A stretch of 64,000 bases of DNA, from NCBI GenBank assembly GCA_000727475.1, contig KL647297.1, positions 1,369,940 to 1,433,939 on the forward strand. Direction: 5' to 3'. Source of the DNA: Sarcocystis neurona. Taxonomy: Eukaryota; Apicomplexa; Conoidasida; Eucoccidiorida; Sarcocystidae. Made by a program: the position numbers and the translations under genes. Below are positions 46,630 through 57,686 of the stretch, piece by piece (within the stretch, counting starts at the first letter, position 1; each line of letters starts with the position of its first letter). The notes below the pieces were generated by a model. That model was not told the DNA's origin. It searched no databases and saw only the letters and a list, made by a program, of their open reading frames with translations.

Positions 46630-48554
46630 GTGAAGCCGCCAACCGACAGCGTTACGGCTGCTAATCTAGAGTGCAATTTTTGCGTGTCTTTGCACAGGAG
46701 ACAAAGACGCGGCCTTGTATTCGGAAAGAAGCAGTAATAAGAAAAGAAATATCGCCTTCTGCCCGTTCTCGGATGCTTCCATGAGGTATGTGACTATTTT
46801 CCCGCACACACTAGTGTAACGGTTGCTTCTCTCGCGTGTCTTCACCCTCTAGTTTGAGGTACCGCAGCGCGTCCGCACACCGAAACTCTGCAAGAACGAA
46901 ACCGTGCCTGATGGTTGCAGACCCGTTCTCACAATGTGTAAATGTGCCAGGTATTTTTTCCCAAAGGAGGCAGGGCGAGCCTATGGCGACCACAAAGGAG
47001 GTTGCAGAGTTTCTTATGCTGGCTCTTGCTTTCCTGGGAGCCATCTCGTGCTTGAGCCGGCTAGACTGCAACTTCCCTGTCTTTGCATACCTGTGGTGGA
47101 TTTTCTTCCACGTACCAGAAGACAAGAAGGTGAGCGGGATAGAGTGATGTCCCAGCTCCCAGGCACTTCACTTATGTCCTCGAATGACGAACACGTCAAC
47201 GTGATGTTGTCCTGGACTGGACAGAGAGAACACATAGCTGTCAGGAAGCTTTAAACCACATGTCTACATTGGGAGGAGCGCGTCCAACGTTCCGCATAGA
47301 AGTGGTTTTTTCAATCGGCCACTAGTCTGTACATGTAAAATGCCGCCTCGTGCACACAATTGTTAGATGGTACGTACGTTCGTAAGTGGTGACAACACTA
47401 CACTCTCTGTTCGAGTTAAGCGGTCAGCAGCCCGAGTGTGCAATTTTGTTGCCATGCACTCCGCATTGAGTGGACTTAGGCCATCCAGTGCTTTGCGTGT
47501 TGATGCTTCAGCGGCACCAACGGTGCATGATTTCCTTTGTCTTTCTGTCGATCATACAAGACCTTTTCTTCATTCTTTGCTGGCGTAAGTGAGCGCACTG
47601 CACTGAAACATGCCGTCAGGAAACAACGAAATTACCCTTGCTGGCGTACATACAGTGGGGGGCCATGACCCAATCTTCTTTGGAGAAAATTCTTCGGAAA
47701 GTGCAGCCGTTTGCCAGTTCCACGGACTGTCAGAGTTCGAACCCAGCGTCATGTGCAATTGCCTGCGCATCTGAATGTCACGTTGTTCTTTTGATCCCAC
47801 TGCAGCGATCAAATGGTTCTCGTATGACTGGCTGGCTCTATCAAGCGAAACAGAAGGCCTTCACGCCATGGTAACCGTCTTCGCCCTGATAGAGATAACA
47901 TTCAAGGTATCCCGTACACAAGTATACAAATACTCTATTTAGACTATATTTATTCACTTTTCCGTTTAGCGCGTATTCGTGTATATATCTGTGTTACGCT
48001 CTGTTTGTCTTCCTATACGTAAGTGTATAGCTGTGAAGCCCACCGAAGCTCGTTCCTGGCTACGATGCCCACAACCTTGAAATTGAACATTTCAGCAGCT
48101 TTGCTCATCCTCTCCAAACGGATGACAGTTTGGATCCAGTTCGATCCAAATTATAAGCTGTTCGTTTCAGAAGGTGTGCATGATGGGCCTCTGCCTAGTA
48201 GACGTACCAGAGTGATCTCCTCTTCTAATACCTTTGCGTGGATGCTCCCACAATGTGCCCCTGGATTTGCGTGTGTACCTGTGTGCGCTTTCGTAGGTTC
48301 TTCTCCTGTCAATTTTGCTCGTTCCTGATATTGGAGTAAATACTCCAGAAGCCTTGAGACTTTGGTTTCGGCAACTTGGCACCACAGCTTATGGTCAGAG
48401 GAGAATTGCGGGGGTACAGCAGCTCCAAAGTCAAGGAGTCACATTACACACCACGGCTGCGCCGCATGAAAACGCTGGCGGCTGCGTCCCTGGAGGATCT
48501 CTCCCGTCACCCCTGATTCCTCCTGCTAGTATAGGGCGCGTGGCGTACGCATAA
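46427..48554 (+). CDS. Multi-exon membrane protein of unknown family (weak PEX11-like signal)
   Basis: Exons 46427-46629 (start could be ATG 46479), 46698-46785, 46853-47129, 47806-47906 and 48297-48554 have compatible phases, except that one more exon is needed between 47130 and 47805. The N-terminal part has LVKTDAILLLTRIHGKQEVL followed by a Leu-rich helix. The middle has a hydrophobic stretch FLMLALAFLGAISCLSRLD, and a later one reads VLLLSILLVPDIGV. A 'helix, G.dk.lR, Leu-rich' start followed by separated membrane helices recalls PEX11-type peroxisomal proteins, which is a weak inference. Stop TAA is at 48552-48554. Confidence 0.55.
46698..46785 (+). CDS. Membrane-protein gene, second exon
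   Basis: The acceptor is gtctttgcacag at 46697 (phase 1) and the donor is gtatgt at 46786 (phase 2). It encodes DKDAALYSERSSNKKRNIAF and ends SDASMR. It is a polar linker with no domain; support comes from splice sites and phases. Confidence 0.55.
46853..47129 (+). CDS. Membrane-protein gene, exon with hydrophobic helix
   Basis: The acceptor is a strong pyrimidine tract ending caccctctag at 46852 (phase 2); the donor is gtgagc at 47130 (phase 0). A polar, Arg-rich first part is followed by TTKEVAEFLMLALAFLGAIS and PVFAYLWWIFFHVPEDKK. The amphipathic-hydrophobic pattern and the Trp-Trp pair look like a genuine membrane or membrane-associated segment. Confidence 0.65.
47130..47805 (+). other. 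Gap in the membrane-protein model
   Basis: An exon beginning in phase 0 and ending in phase 1 is required here. Candidates are 47633 onward (after gcgtacatacag; WGAMTQSSLEKILRKV) and 47397 onward (after gagttaag). Neither has a strong phase-1 donor, so none is annotated. Confidence 0.35.
47806..47906 (+). CDS. Membrane-protein gene, short exon
   Basis: The acceptor is gatcccactgcag at 47805 (phase 1) and the donor is gtatcc at 47907 (phase 0). The chosen frame reads IKWFSYDWLALSS, then HAMVTVFALIEITFK. A second frame is open but ends in a stop inside the exon. It joins in phase to the last exon, giving IEITFK-VLLLSILL. Confidence 0.55.
48297..48554 (+). CDS. Membrane-protein gene, terminal exon
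   Basis: The acceptor is gtgcgctttcgtag at 48296 (phase 0); the stop TAA is at 48552-48554. It begins VLLLSILLVPDIGVNTPEAL, continues LWFRQLGTTAYGQRR, and ends in a Gly/Pro/Ala-rich tail. The hydrophobic start continues the helix of the previous exon. Confidence 0.55.
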   Translation, partial: VLLLSILLVPDIGVNTPEALRLWFRQLGTTAYGQRRIAGVQQLQSQGVTLHTTAAPHENAGGCVPGGSLPSPLIPPASIGRVAYA

Positions 48555-50464
48555 CCCTGTGTGAGTTGACTACATCGACAGTGCTTCTGTACCTCATAAG
48601 AGATACTGAACGCTGATGCAGCTCACAAGTGCACAACTACTTCGATGCCCGTAAGGCATGTTCTGCCAGTAGAGGTCACTACATATCCATGATTTGAAAG
48701 CTACAGTGACTAACGCATGTAAAACACACATGCCGCCCAGGAATGCTGGCAGCGCTTCTGCCTTGTGGCCCGAAAAGGTTTGATTGTCGACGGAATTCGC
48801 AGGTATAAAAACAGTGCGATTTCGGCACAGAGCAACCGCAGTAGTTGCAACTCGGAGTTAGGTCTTGACACTTTCTAGGAAAGCCTGCCAGGACCGTCTC
48901 AGCGTCAAAGGCATGAACTGAAGCACGCTGAAATAAGATGCGTCAAGGTTGACTCCTTACTTCTGCTGCTGGGTTGTTCACCCAGAGTGGACTACCTGAC
49001 TAGTCACCGAAGTCTACGTCGCCTTACAATAAGATTTTCTGCCGCTTTCAAGGCCACAAAATTGACAGCGTTAGGGAGATCGCAACCCGTTACACGGTCA
49101 AGCATTGAAATAGGCAAACGCTCCTGTCAATGTTTCCTGCCTTCCACCGCGTATATCACCTATGCAGGGCTGGCTTCTATACTCTACAAGTGACATAATT
49201 ATGTACACAAGTATGGTGCCTAGATGCACAAACTGTACACCTGTTGTGATCTCACGATCAAAAGTATCGAGAAGGCGTTCACAAGCATTTGCCCTATCAA
49301 GTAAAACAGTCGACAAGAGGCTCCGCAGAGCAGTGCTTGCGGACCACGGTGCTCAAACTAGTTCGTAGCACTGCATCAAAATACCAGGATAATTCTGAAA
49401 CGGCTGTTTAGCGTAACGAGTATGTGCTGAAAATTCGTCGATATTCGTGAGGCGCCCATTTAACAAGAAGTGTAAACTGCACAAAGGCAGATTTGCCGTT
49501 TCGTGTGTATGCATGTATACGGGGCTACTACTAGAACATTATGTCTCTGCCGTTCGTGAAACAGATACAACAACCGTCTAGATATAGCCAGGCTAGCGGA
49601 GATCATCTCTTGGTGATACCACAGAAATGCCTCTCTACGTGTAAGTGTTTCTGAGTTGGTCTTTGTGAATCCGATTTCGTAGAGGCACAGCATGACGTAA
49701 CACGTCTCACGCTGCCCTTCCCAGGTGTCCGCAAAAACGCTTGCCACTGCGCCTTAACTTCCACAGAACTCGGATGGATTTCTAACTCTAGGTATGCTGA
49801 ATCGAGATTTAGCGTGCCAGAAACGGAACGTGGAAGGACGAATAATTTCAAATGCATATAAAAGGAGATGCACGTGTTGGCACAAACGTGTGGTTTGCCA
49901 CCGCTACACCATGTAGGGCAGTGTGACGCACGCCTCACGTCTTCTTTCGAGTAGGGTACCGTCCGCCACATATTCGTACGTGCACCGGCGTGTAGGTTTA
50001 TGAGACGAGTGAAAGTTTCTTGTTAACATGTCTATGCAGAAGCAGACGCATGAAACCATCACGTGCATTCAGGAGCACGTAACCTGGCTTCACTTTCGAG
50101 AGTCCAGGTAGACCATCATCAGCGACCAACAGGGCTGAAGCGAATCATCACTCTGGCTGCAAATTAGGGCATTTACCGGCACACAGACAGAAGAATCAAA
50201 AATGATGTATCACCTGCATTCAAGATCCTCCAGCGGCTACGCTGTACACAGATGCACAAACCTGGATATGCACACACGCACACGTGTGTAAAGCCACACC
50301 TTCAGCGAGTTTCCACGTAAAAGGCGCAGAACGCATATCAGAACCAGAAGTAGATGCGTGCGACAGTCTTTGGTAAGTCGTCTTGTTCTGGTGCAGTGTA
50401 CGGGACACGGTGCAGTAGCCCACTTGAGGGTTTTCACAGAAGCTTTTCTTTAGTGGGAGGGTCT
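48555..50464. other. Repeat-poor stretch, possible minus-strand exons
   Basis: No repeat structure was seen. On the minus strand, ATG at 49971 (MWRTVPYSKED) meets a gtgagg donor, and a later frame at about 49775-49700 reads EIHPSSVEVKAQWQAFL before a gtgaga donor. They could be the start of a minus-strand gene, with a further piece at 49500-49640. The chain is too weak to annotate as a gene. Confidence 0.3.
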
Positions 50465-51150
50465 ATGGTGAACGAGTGTGTAAGTAATGTTGTCCTAGAG
50501 GATACGCTTCTTCCCGATTTCCGAAGGAAGAGGTTTCGACTTTTCGCAAAACGTACGTTCAAGTTGCTTTCGGATTTCAATGGCAGGAAAAAACTCCAAG
50601 CCAGCTTTTTAGTGGGACCATTTTGGTGGAAGTTGAATCACTGTTACGCCGCTCGGACGTACCGTAACAGCTTTACACCAATGGCTGTTATCAGAAATAC
50701 TGCGCCATCACCGATAACCCGCAGATCAGGGATTTGCAGCTCCGTCCACTGCGTCTCGAGGCGTTTCATGTTTTCCTGCAGCGTACAACAGAGCACATCT
50801 GTTGGTTTATCAACTTGGAAAGGGGCATGTGATAAGTAGCATTTGGAATGCATCCTGCTTCGCTCTTTCGAACAATAAAAAAAGCTACACATCAGACGGA
50901 GAAAGTAGACGCATTGTTGCGTTATCGAAGGCAAGGATGGCGGACACTATACGCAGCAGCTTACGGCCACGGCTGCAAGCTTCTCGATATGAAGGAGTAC
51001 CACACAACCGGAATAACACATCAAGCGCATTACACGTTGCTCAACAAATTGCAAGTCCACAGAACATTACACTACGAAGGACCGCGTCCAGCTGCTGCGA
51101 GTGACAAAGCAGCACCAACACGAGCAGGTGGCAATACACCTTCACTATAA
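50465..51150 (+). CDS. Small two-exon protein of about 89 residues, unidentified
   Basis: Exon 50465-50479 is ATG plus four codons (MVNEC) with a gtaagt donor. Exon 50896-51150 starts after cacatcag and ends TAA at 51148-51150. The product is MVNEC-TEKVDALLRYRRQG, then WRTLYAAAYGHGCKLLDMKE, HTTGITHQAHYTLLNKLQ and an Ala/Pro/Gly tail. The long exon has non-repetitive, protein-like composition. There is no signal peptide or membrane segment. A different frame gives another possible product from ATG 50354, so the model needs transcript support. Confidence 0.5.
50663..50775 (-). CDS. Possible minus-strand exon inside the intron of the small plus-strand gene
   Basis: On the minus strand a ttgtacgctgcag acceptor leads into ENMKRLETQWTELQIPDLRV, then GAVFLITAIGVKLLR and a gtacgt donor. 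It contains a possible start ATG and a hydrophobic helix, so it could be the first exon of a small membrane protein. Partner exons were not identified. The plus strand here is also open but reads less like protein. Confidence 0.3.
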
Positions 51151-51773
51151 GTTTCTATACTTTTTCCCCTTCAAACCAAAGATAGCAAAATTTACACTGA
51201 TCCTCCACACAACATGGATCGATCTCTTTCCGTGAAGTACCTGCTACCCTGCTGGGAATTTAAATCTTCTGTCAAGGACAGTTCGCTTCGTAAAAAAAGC
51301 TGCACCATACTCGTGAGAAACCTTTAGCACCCTGCACGACGTTTTTCTTTGTCAGTGTCAATCTATATCTACGAGTTCAGTATGCCTCGGTTGTTGGTGG
51401 TGTTGCAGGTACGACTCACTGTTGTAGTGACTTCTCGTGTGCTTTAAAGAATCCGCAGAGATACTCACCGGGACGGGGAAATATTTATCGACGTTCGTCG
51501 CCATGGATAGAGAAATACAAAGTTACGCCCACGTGAACACGTGTGTGCAAGTGAAAATATATAAATATAATCAGGCAAACATGAGTACGTACACGCACGC
51601 GTACGAATGCGAGAAAAAGGAATCCCTCCTAAGAAAATATTTACTATATACATCCGTATACATACGTGCGCGTACTCCCACACATAAACGTGAAAGTCTT
51701 GCGTACGTGCAACTACCTGTATGCGTGTACCTACACATTCGTGCACGCAAATATATACGATATATATACGCAC

Positions 51774-53080
51774 CTCTGCGCTCAGCCGGAGGCGTAAGAT
51801 ATCTTTTGAAAGCCTAGCTCCCGTTTCTTTTTGGCGGTTGCATGCAGCAGCAGCAGCAGCGCCGAGCGTCGCTTCAAGCAGCAGCTTTTCCTGGACCTCT
51901 CCTGCATCTGCTGCTGCCGCAGGCTCTGCTGCTTTCCCCGTCTCTGCCACTGCTCTCCGCTCTTCTGCTGCCCTTCCGTTTGCGGCAGTCGCCTGCTCTG
52001 CTGCAGAGGCGTTGAGTTCTGCTGCAGTGTTTTCCCATTCCATTTTCGTGCTGTGTGCTGCTGCCGGGGCTTCTTCTGCTGCTGGTCTTCGCTGGGAAGA
52101 CTTAGCCGTTTCCACGGACGAACAAGACGGTGTTGCTCTGTCGTGGCGCCTGTCTGCTGCTGTTGTTGCGGGTGCAGTCGTGCTGTTGTCGGGGCTGCTC
52201 CGTAATGTTCGCTGCTTCTGCTGGCCTGTCGCCCCCTGCAGCAGGGCCTCCAGAGCAGCGGGACCGCGAAAGAAGAACTCCACAAATAAAGGAGCAGCAA
52301 GCACGCCTGCGGCAATGGGAACCCGAGGCAGTACACTTAGAATCCGGCGCGCGTTGTTGCTGCTGCTGCACTGGGCAGAAGAAAAGACTCTTCCACTGGC
52401 ATGAATTTGCTGGTTTAACTGCACCGCCTGCAGGGAAGCGCCAGTCGAGCTCGCTCTTTTACACTTCAGGTCGGCCCCCCGCCGGCTGCTGGTACTGCTC
52501 GAGCTGTTGCTGCTGCAGCTGGGGACGCCGCGGCTGCTGTTACTACTGAAGCCATCGCTGTCTGTCGTACTGCTGCTGCTCCTGCATGGTCCTCCCTTGG
52601 AGCCAGATGGTCCCTCGGTAGCAGCAGCAGTCGACGAAGCAGAGCGCGGCAGACATGAAGAAGCTGCAAAGCACACACCGGCCGCGAAGGCGAGAAAGCC
52701 ACCTGTGCCGCTGACATGAAGTGAATCAAGTCCTACTGAACGGTAAGCAGCAAGCGACACGAGTGTGCTTGCAGCGGCGCCGAGAGTGAGTCCTGCCGCT
52801 GTTGGGAGTGCGCCATAGAGTCGCTGAAGAATGACAACTGCCAAGAAGCAGCAGCCGCTCTTCACACCTGCAGCTGCTACTGGTGTTGTCCCCGTCGTAT
52901 CAGCAGCAGCAGGCAGCAGCAGCCGCGCAGGTACACTCGTCAGAAGCGCTTCCAGCAGCTGCCGCGTGGAAAAAGGAGAAGGGGAGGCCGACGACGACAA
53001 AGACGAAGAGCGAGAAGAAGATGAAGGGGCGGAATCGTCTGCAACAGAAGCAGTAGAAGAACGGGTGTGTGTAGAAGAGA
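51774..53080 (-). CDS. Large exon of an Ala/Ser-rich multi-pass membrane protein
   Basis: On the minus strand the exon opens after cccctcctgcaag at 53081 and ends at a gtgcgt donor at 51773; the frame is uninterrupted for about 435 codons. It has hydrophobic segments (GVKSGCCFLAVVILQRLYGA, LPTAAGLTLGAAASTLVSLA, GGFLAFAAGVCFAASSCL and ILSVLPRVPIAAGVLAAPL) separated by Ser- and Ala-rich low-complexity parts. Three to four membrane helices are likely. The low-complexity parts are the coding homopolymer runs typical of Eimeria. No family was recognised, and first and last exons were not found. Confidence 0.6.
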
Positions 53081-53850
53081 CTTGCAGGAGGGGACACGGA
53101 GAAATGCATACAACACACATTGAAGAGAGAACAAAATGTGAAGGAGGAAAATATCAGCAGAAAGAGTGTGGGACGAGAGGAAGGCAAACAAGACGGAAAG
53201 GATGTGAAAGAAGCGGAAGAGAAGAAAAAGGTGACTTTAGAAAGGAGGACGAAGGAAGGAGGGGAAAAGTCCTTTGCACACACAAAATCAAGCGTCAATG
53301 ACAAAAAAAAGGAACGGCACCTAAAAAAACTTTTTTTCTTCAAAATGAGGGAAGCAGGCAGATGCAGATATCTTCCCAGTGCTCCCCGTCCCGCAAAAAA
53401 GTTGCTGAGTGAAGTACATTAGTTCTGCCCTTCCTAGTTCTGCCTTCCCTAGATCCGCCTTCCCTACGCCTCTCTCTCTCCCTCTGCCTACTCCTGTGAA
53501 ATCTACCACCACACCCTCGTGTGATACGCACACCAGCTTCTCAGCGTCAAGATGTAACTAACGCACACACGTGTGTGACATGCTGTCCATTTGATCAACG
53601 TCTATCCTGTTTTTCCGTCTGTTTGGGAATGAGCGTTCACGCATCCTTAACTATATAACACACACATACGCACACACTGCGTGTTGTATGGCCGAATGGT
53701 CGATAGCACAGACCTATCCTTTTTTTCTCCGTTTATAGAGGAAAAAAATAGGTAGAGAACCTTGCATCCCCGGCAGCGTCTACGCATTTGATATAACTCG
53801 CAAAACTTCACTTTTCTACGAGAAATTACTGAAGAAACGCGTTGGTGCGA
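53081..53850. other. Purine-rich stretch and unassigned intergenic sequence
   Basis: 53100-53360 is A/G-rich on the plus strand and probably an intron or 5' region of the minus-strand gene. 53430-53480 repeats a gcc/ttccctag(at/tt)ctgcc-type 12-14 bp unit three to four times. Nothing gene-like is supported in the rest. Confidence 0.4.
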
Positions 53851-54083
53851 CTACTCTTTGTCGCCTCTGTAGCTCAGTTTGAGAAATGCTTTTTCGCGAG
53901 TCAACATCGCTACAAACCTCCCCTCTGCGACTGTCCTCGAAGACATTCTCCTCTCCACGCGTCCTTCACGCATCCTTTCTACGCTCTCTGCAACGTGGGG
54001 CCCGACAAGAAGCATATTGTTGCTGGCCAGGGTCTGTGCAGCTTCTTTCACTTCTTGATAGAAAAAACGCGCGTTTCCATCCT
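53851..54083 (-). CDS. Terminal exon of an unidentified minus-strand gene
   Basis: On the minus strand a tcttctttgccag acceptor opens a frame (phase 1) reading DGNARFFYQEVKEAAQTLAS, NNMLLVGPHVAESVERM, a basic stretch and FVAMLTREKAFLKLSYRGDK before TAG at 53851-53853. Composition is that of a folded, alpha-helical protein with no low complexity. Upstream exons should lie to the right, possibly those near 55.7-56.0 kb. No family was recognised. Confidence 0.6.
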
Positions 54084-55744
54084 CTGGCAAAGAAGAGCGG
54101 ACCAGGAGAAAAACGTAAAGCAGCGCGTCTTCTCACGGCAGATAAACGCAACCGCGTGTTCACTTTCCTCATGGAGAACCCTCTATACACACGTTTTTTC
54201 TTTTCACGACATACTCAGCTCTCCTGCAGAAGGCTGCTATCTTGACCGTCGCTGCGAAAACTGGAGATACGCTGTGCCACCCGCGCTGCGGCGTAGTAGA
54301 CTCTTCTTCTGTGTGAACTGCTGCATTGTATCTGTGGCGGTGGATTTCCCATCCCAGATAATCTGCAACGCCGATTTTCTCTCTCGTCACTGCATGCTAA
54401 AAATTTCAGCCTTTTCTACTACTGCAGTAAAGTATGTGCACCCCCTCCGTCGTTCAAACGCGAAGATGGACAATCTGCTCTTTTACTCCTATTGACGGCA
54501 AACAAGTGCAGCTACACGCGTATACATATATACAAATACATATACCTACACACACATTTATACTCATATATATCTATGTATGTGTACGACAAACGTATAT
54601 ATACGTATGTACCTATGCGTATGTATGTATGTGTCTATATACACATATCGAAGCGCATAATTCTACACATACACATACACATATTCATATATGTAATCGT
54701 GTACATACACTCATATCTATTTATGTGCGCATGATTACGTATCTATGGATACACGTGTCTATGTATATATGTGTATACAACGCATGCGTGAATACTCATA
54801 CGTGTACATACACATACATCTACAGGCACACACTGCTACACATATGCATACAGCTAGCTAGCTAGACGTCTCTATGTACCTTATATGTGTGCGTTTATAT
54901 ATATATATATATATCTTTGTGCGCGTTAAGAAAAATGTACGTATACCGACGTACACTCCATATATAGATTTACACATCTGAGGATCCGGACGAAGTAAAT
55001 AGGTGAGCGTACCTTTATAAACAAGAATGCGCACGTCATTATATCTCACACATATAGGCATACATGTATATGTCGTACAGGTATATATACATACACGTAT
55101 GTGTATTCTTATATATATATATATGTATATATAGGTAACGCGCGCGTCAATATATGTATATGTTCATCTAGGTAGATACGGAATGTTTCTGATCTTTGTT
55201 CAAAGGACGGTGTGTACCTCTCTTTCCTTTCAAGGGGAGAGAAGTGTTTGTGTTTTGCATTTTCTTCGTGGAAGAAAAACGAACATGCCTACGTGAAGTA
55301 CATCGAGGTCTTCCTGCATAATGGTAGAAGCCTGTCCCTCTCCCTCTTCCTCTTATCTCTTCCTTCTCCTCCTCTTCCTCTTCCCCTTCCTCTCTCTACT
55401 CTTCTTTTCCGTGCTCTTCGTTTAGCAGCGTCGCGCAGGTCTGCGCAGGAGAGCAACACGCCGTTTCTTCGAGCGGCAGCAAAGAAGCAGGTGGTGCCTG
55501 TTCTACTACCACAATGTTCACAGTTGTTTATCCTCCTTCTACACGTTTCAAGAAAGAATACAGCCTCTTTTCCCACTCCCCCAGCAGGTCGAACCGGGCG
55601 GCAATGCGCGGTGGGTCGCTTGAAGAAGAAAAAGAAGAACACCAGCGTGGTGGTGCTATAAAACAGTCTCTCTCACACACACACACATACATCAACACAT
55701 GGACTTTTCCTCCGTCGGTAAAGCTGCCAGCCGCCGAGCGAGAC
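54084..55744. repeat. TA/CA microsatellite block with flanking unassigned sequence
   Basis: 54510-55180 is dominated by TATATG, CACATA and TATACA tracts. 54100-54490 and 55200-55740 have ordinary to CT-rich composition with several open frames. A cgtcgcgcag acceptor-like site at 55438 opens all three plus-strand frames, so no call is made. Confidence 0.45.
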
Positions 55745-56043
55745 TCCGTCTGGTGCGCTTGAAGAGACTTCTCACATACACGAAAGCGCGCCCCAAGCTG
55801 CACGTCTATAAACTTTCCTTTCTTCGATAAGAACGAGAACACGCTGCTCTCTCTCTCTCTGAAGACGATGTCTCTCTTCACATTTCGGAATACTTTCGGC
55901 TGCTGCAACAAGCTTTCATTCTTCACGTATGGGTGATTCTCGACATGCGCGGAGCACTCGGTAGAAATACTAATGCCCACCTTGCTTTGAGGAGGAGAAA
56001 ATAGCTGCAGCTCCTCCTGGTGAGAAAGGCGGCTAGCAAACAC
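55745..56043 (-). CDS. Possible exon(s) of the same or a neighbouring minus-strand gene
   Basis: The minus-strand frame contains ELQLFSPPQSKVGISISTE, QPKVFRNVKRDIVF, VFSFLSKKGKFIDVQLGARF and SLQAHQTESRSAAGSF. This is protein-like without low complexity. Internal AG and GT sites (caccag, ttgttgcag, caag|gtgggc) suggest one or two introns inside. A plus-strand frame over 55720-55830 is also plausible, so strand is not settled. Confidence 0.35.
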
Positions 56044-56219
56044 TTTCCTCTTCTCCTTTCTCGAATGAAATAAAAGTGCTGCTGCGTCCCTCTGTCTTCT
56101 CTCTTCTCCTCACCTCCACGACGCAACACGACAAGACGACTAAATATACTCCGTACAAACCTGCGCATATCCTACATATTGTCTCATGTGCAGCTTATCC
56201 CCCCTTCCCGTGGAAAAAA

Positions 56220-56600
56220 TAGTCACTCGTTATCTTCCTGTCTTCCTCTCTTTCTTCTCTCTTCCTTCCCTTCTCTCTCTCCTTCCGTTCTCCCGTCTCT
56301 CTTTCTTCCTGTCTCCCTCTGTCCCCCTCTCTCTTCCTGTCTCTCTTCTCCCTTCCCGTCTCCCTTCTGTCTTCCCGTCTCCCTTCTCTCTTCCTGTCTC
56401 CCCTCGGTCTTCCTGTCCCTCTCTCCCTTCCCGTCTCCCTTCTGTCTTCCCGTCTCCCTTCTGTCCCCCCGTCTCCCTTCTGTCTTCCTGTCTGTCTCTA
56501 TCCTCCGCTGTCTCTCTCTCCTGCTCCCTTTCTCTCTTTTCCTCCCTTTCGTCTTCTCTCTCCGAGAGTCTCTCTGTCTCTTTTTCCTGCGAAGAGACGC
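56220..56600 (+). repeat. Pyrimidine-rich minisatellite (~19-22 bp unit)
   Basis: The plus strand is almost entirely C and T. A unit close to ctgtcttcccgtctccctt repeats more than ten times with variations in C/T order. The minus strand is the matching purine tract, giving Arg/Glu/Lys/Gly frames with no coding support. Such mirror-like tracts can form triplex DNA; that is inference. Confidence 0.8.
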
Positions 56601-56859
56601 AAAAGTGCCCTCTGCTTTTCTCCGCTCTTGAAGTGTTTCCCCCGAGACAGCCACACAAGTAGAAACACGTAGAAACGTGTGGAGTCATACAAGTTCTTGC
56701 GGAGGTAAAAGAAGACGCAGAACTCCACCCTCACTCTGCAAAGAAAAACAGGGCCTCCTGTCGCGTACTTCAACGTCCACGCGAGAGACGCTCACGTAGA
56801 ATACGCAGAAAAGAATTTACGAGCCCCATTTTCCTCCTTACCCCAGTGTTCCACGAGCA

Positions 56860-57560
56860 TATACACACATACACATATGCGTGTGTCACTTCTAACTGTT
56901 GGATATATAAAGGCACGCAAAAACATACACATGGGTATATACAGACACACACACACACACATACAAATATATACACATATATATACACATAGGCATACAC
57001 ATACACACACACACACACACAAACATATGCATATGCATACGCATAGGCAGACCCATCTACTATAGATAAACATACACATAGACGGAGGTATACTCATACA
57101 TATAGATATATATATATGTATAGACACACACACACACACACGTACGTATGTCCATAGATATACACATCTATTAAAAATAGACAAACACACATATAGAGGG
57201 AGGTACAAGCATGCGTTCCACATCGAAGATACGCATATATATATATATACCTCGAGCACGTGCACATATACATATATATATGAATGTGTACAAATATGTA
57301 TACAGATATGTACTTATATAACCACTATCTATCTATTTTTATCTCTACCTATCTACGGCTACCTATATATATCTGTCTCTCTCTCTATATATATATCTAT
57401 CTCTATCTATCTCTCTGTCTCTCTACGTATCTCTCTATCTATCTCTCTATCTATCTACGTACATCTATCTACCTATCTCTATCTACCTATATCTATCTAT
57501 CTCTATCGACCTCCATCTGTCTACCTCTATCTATATACACATATATGACTGTTTCTCACT
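56860..57560 (+). repeat. CA, TA and TCTA microsatellites
   Basis: 56940-57150 is CACACA and ACATAT. 57225-57300 is TATATA. 57330-57530 is a tetranucleotide-type tctatcta tract with ctacctat variants. No gene is supported. Confidence 0.75.
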
Positions 57561-57686
57561 CGAATCCCCACTCAAATAGGGCTACAAGATATTGTCAGAG
57601 TAGAAGACGTAGTGGAGAACTGTCTTACCGGTGTTATGTGGAGAAGTGTAATTATCTCTGTTGCCTTCACACGTGGGACCCCGCAC

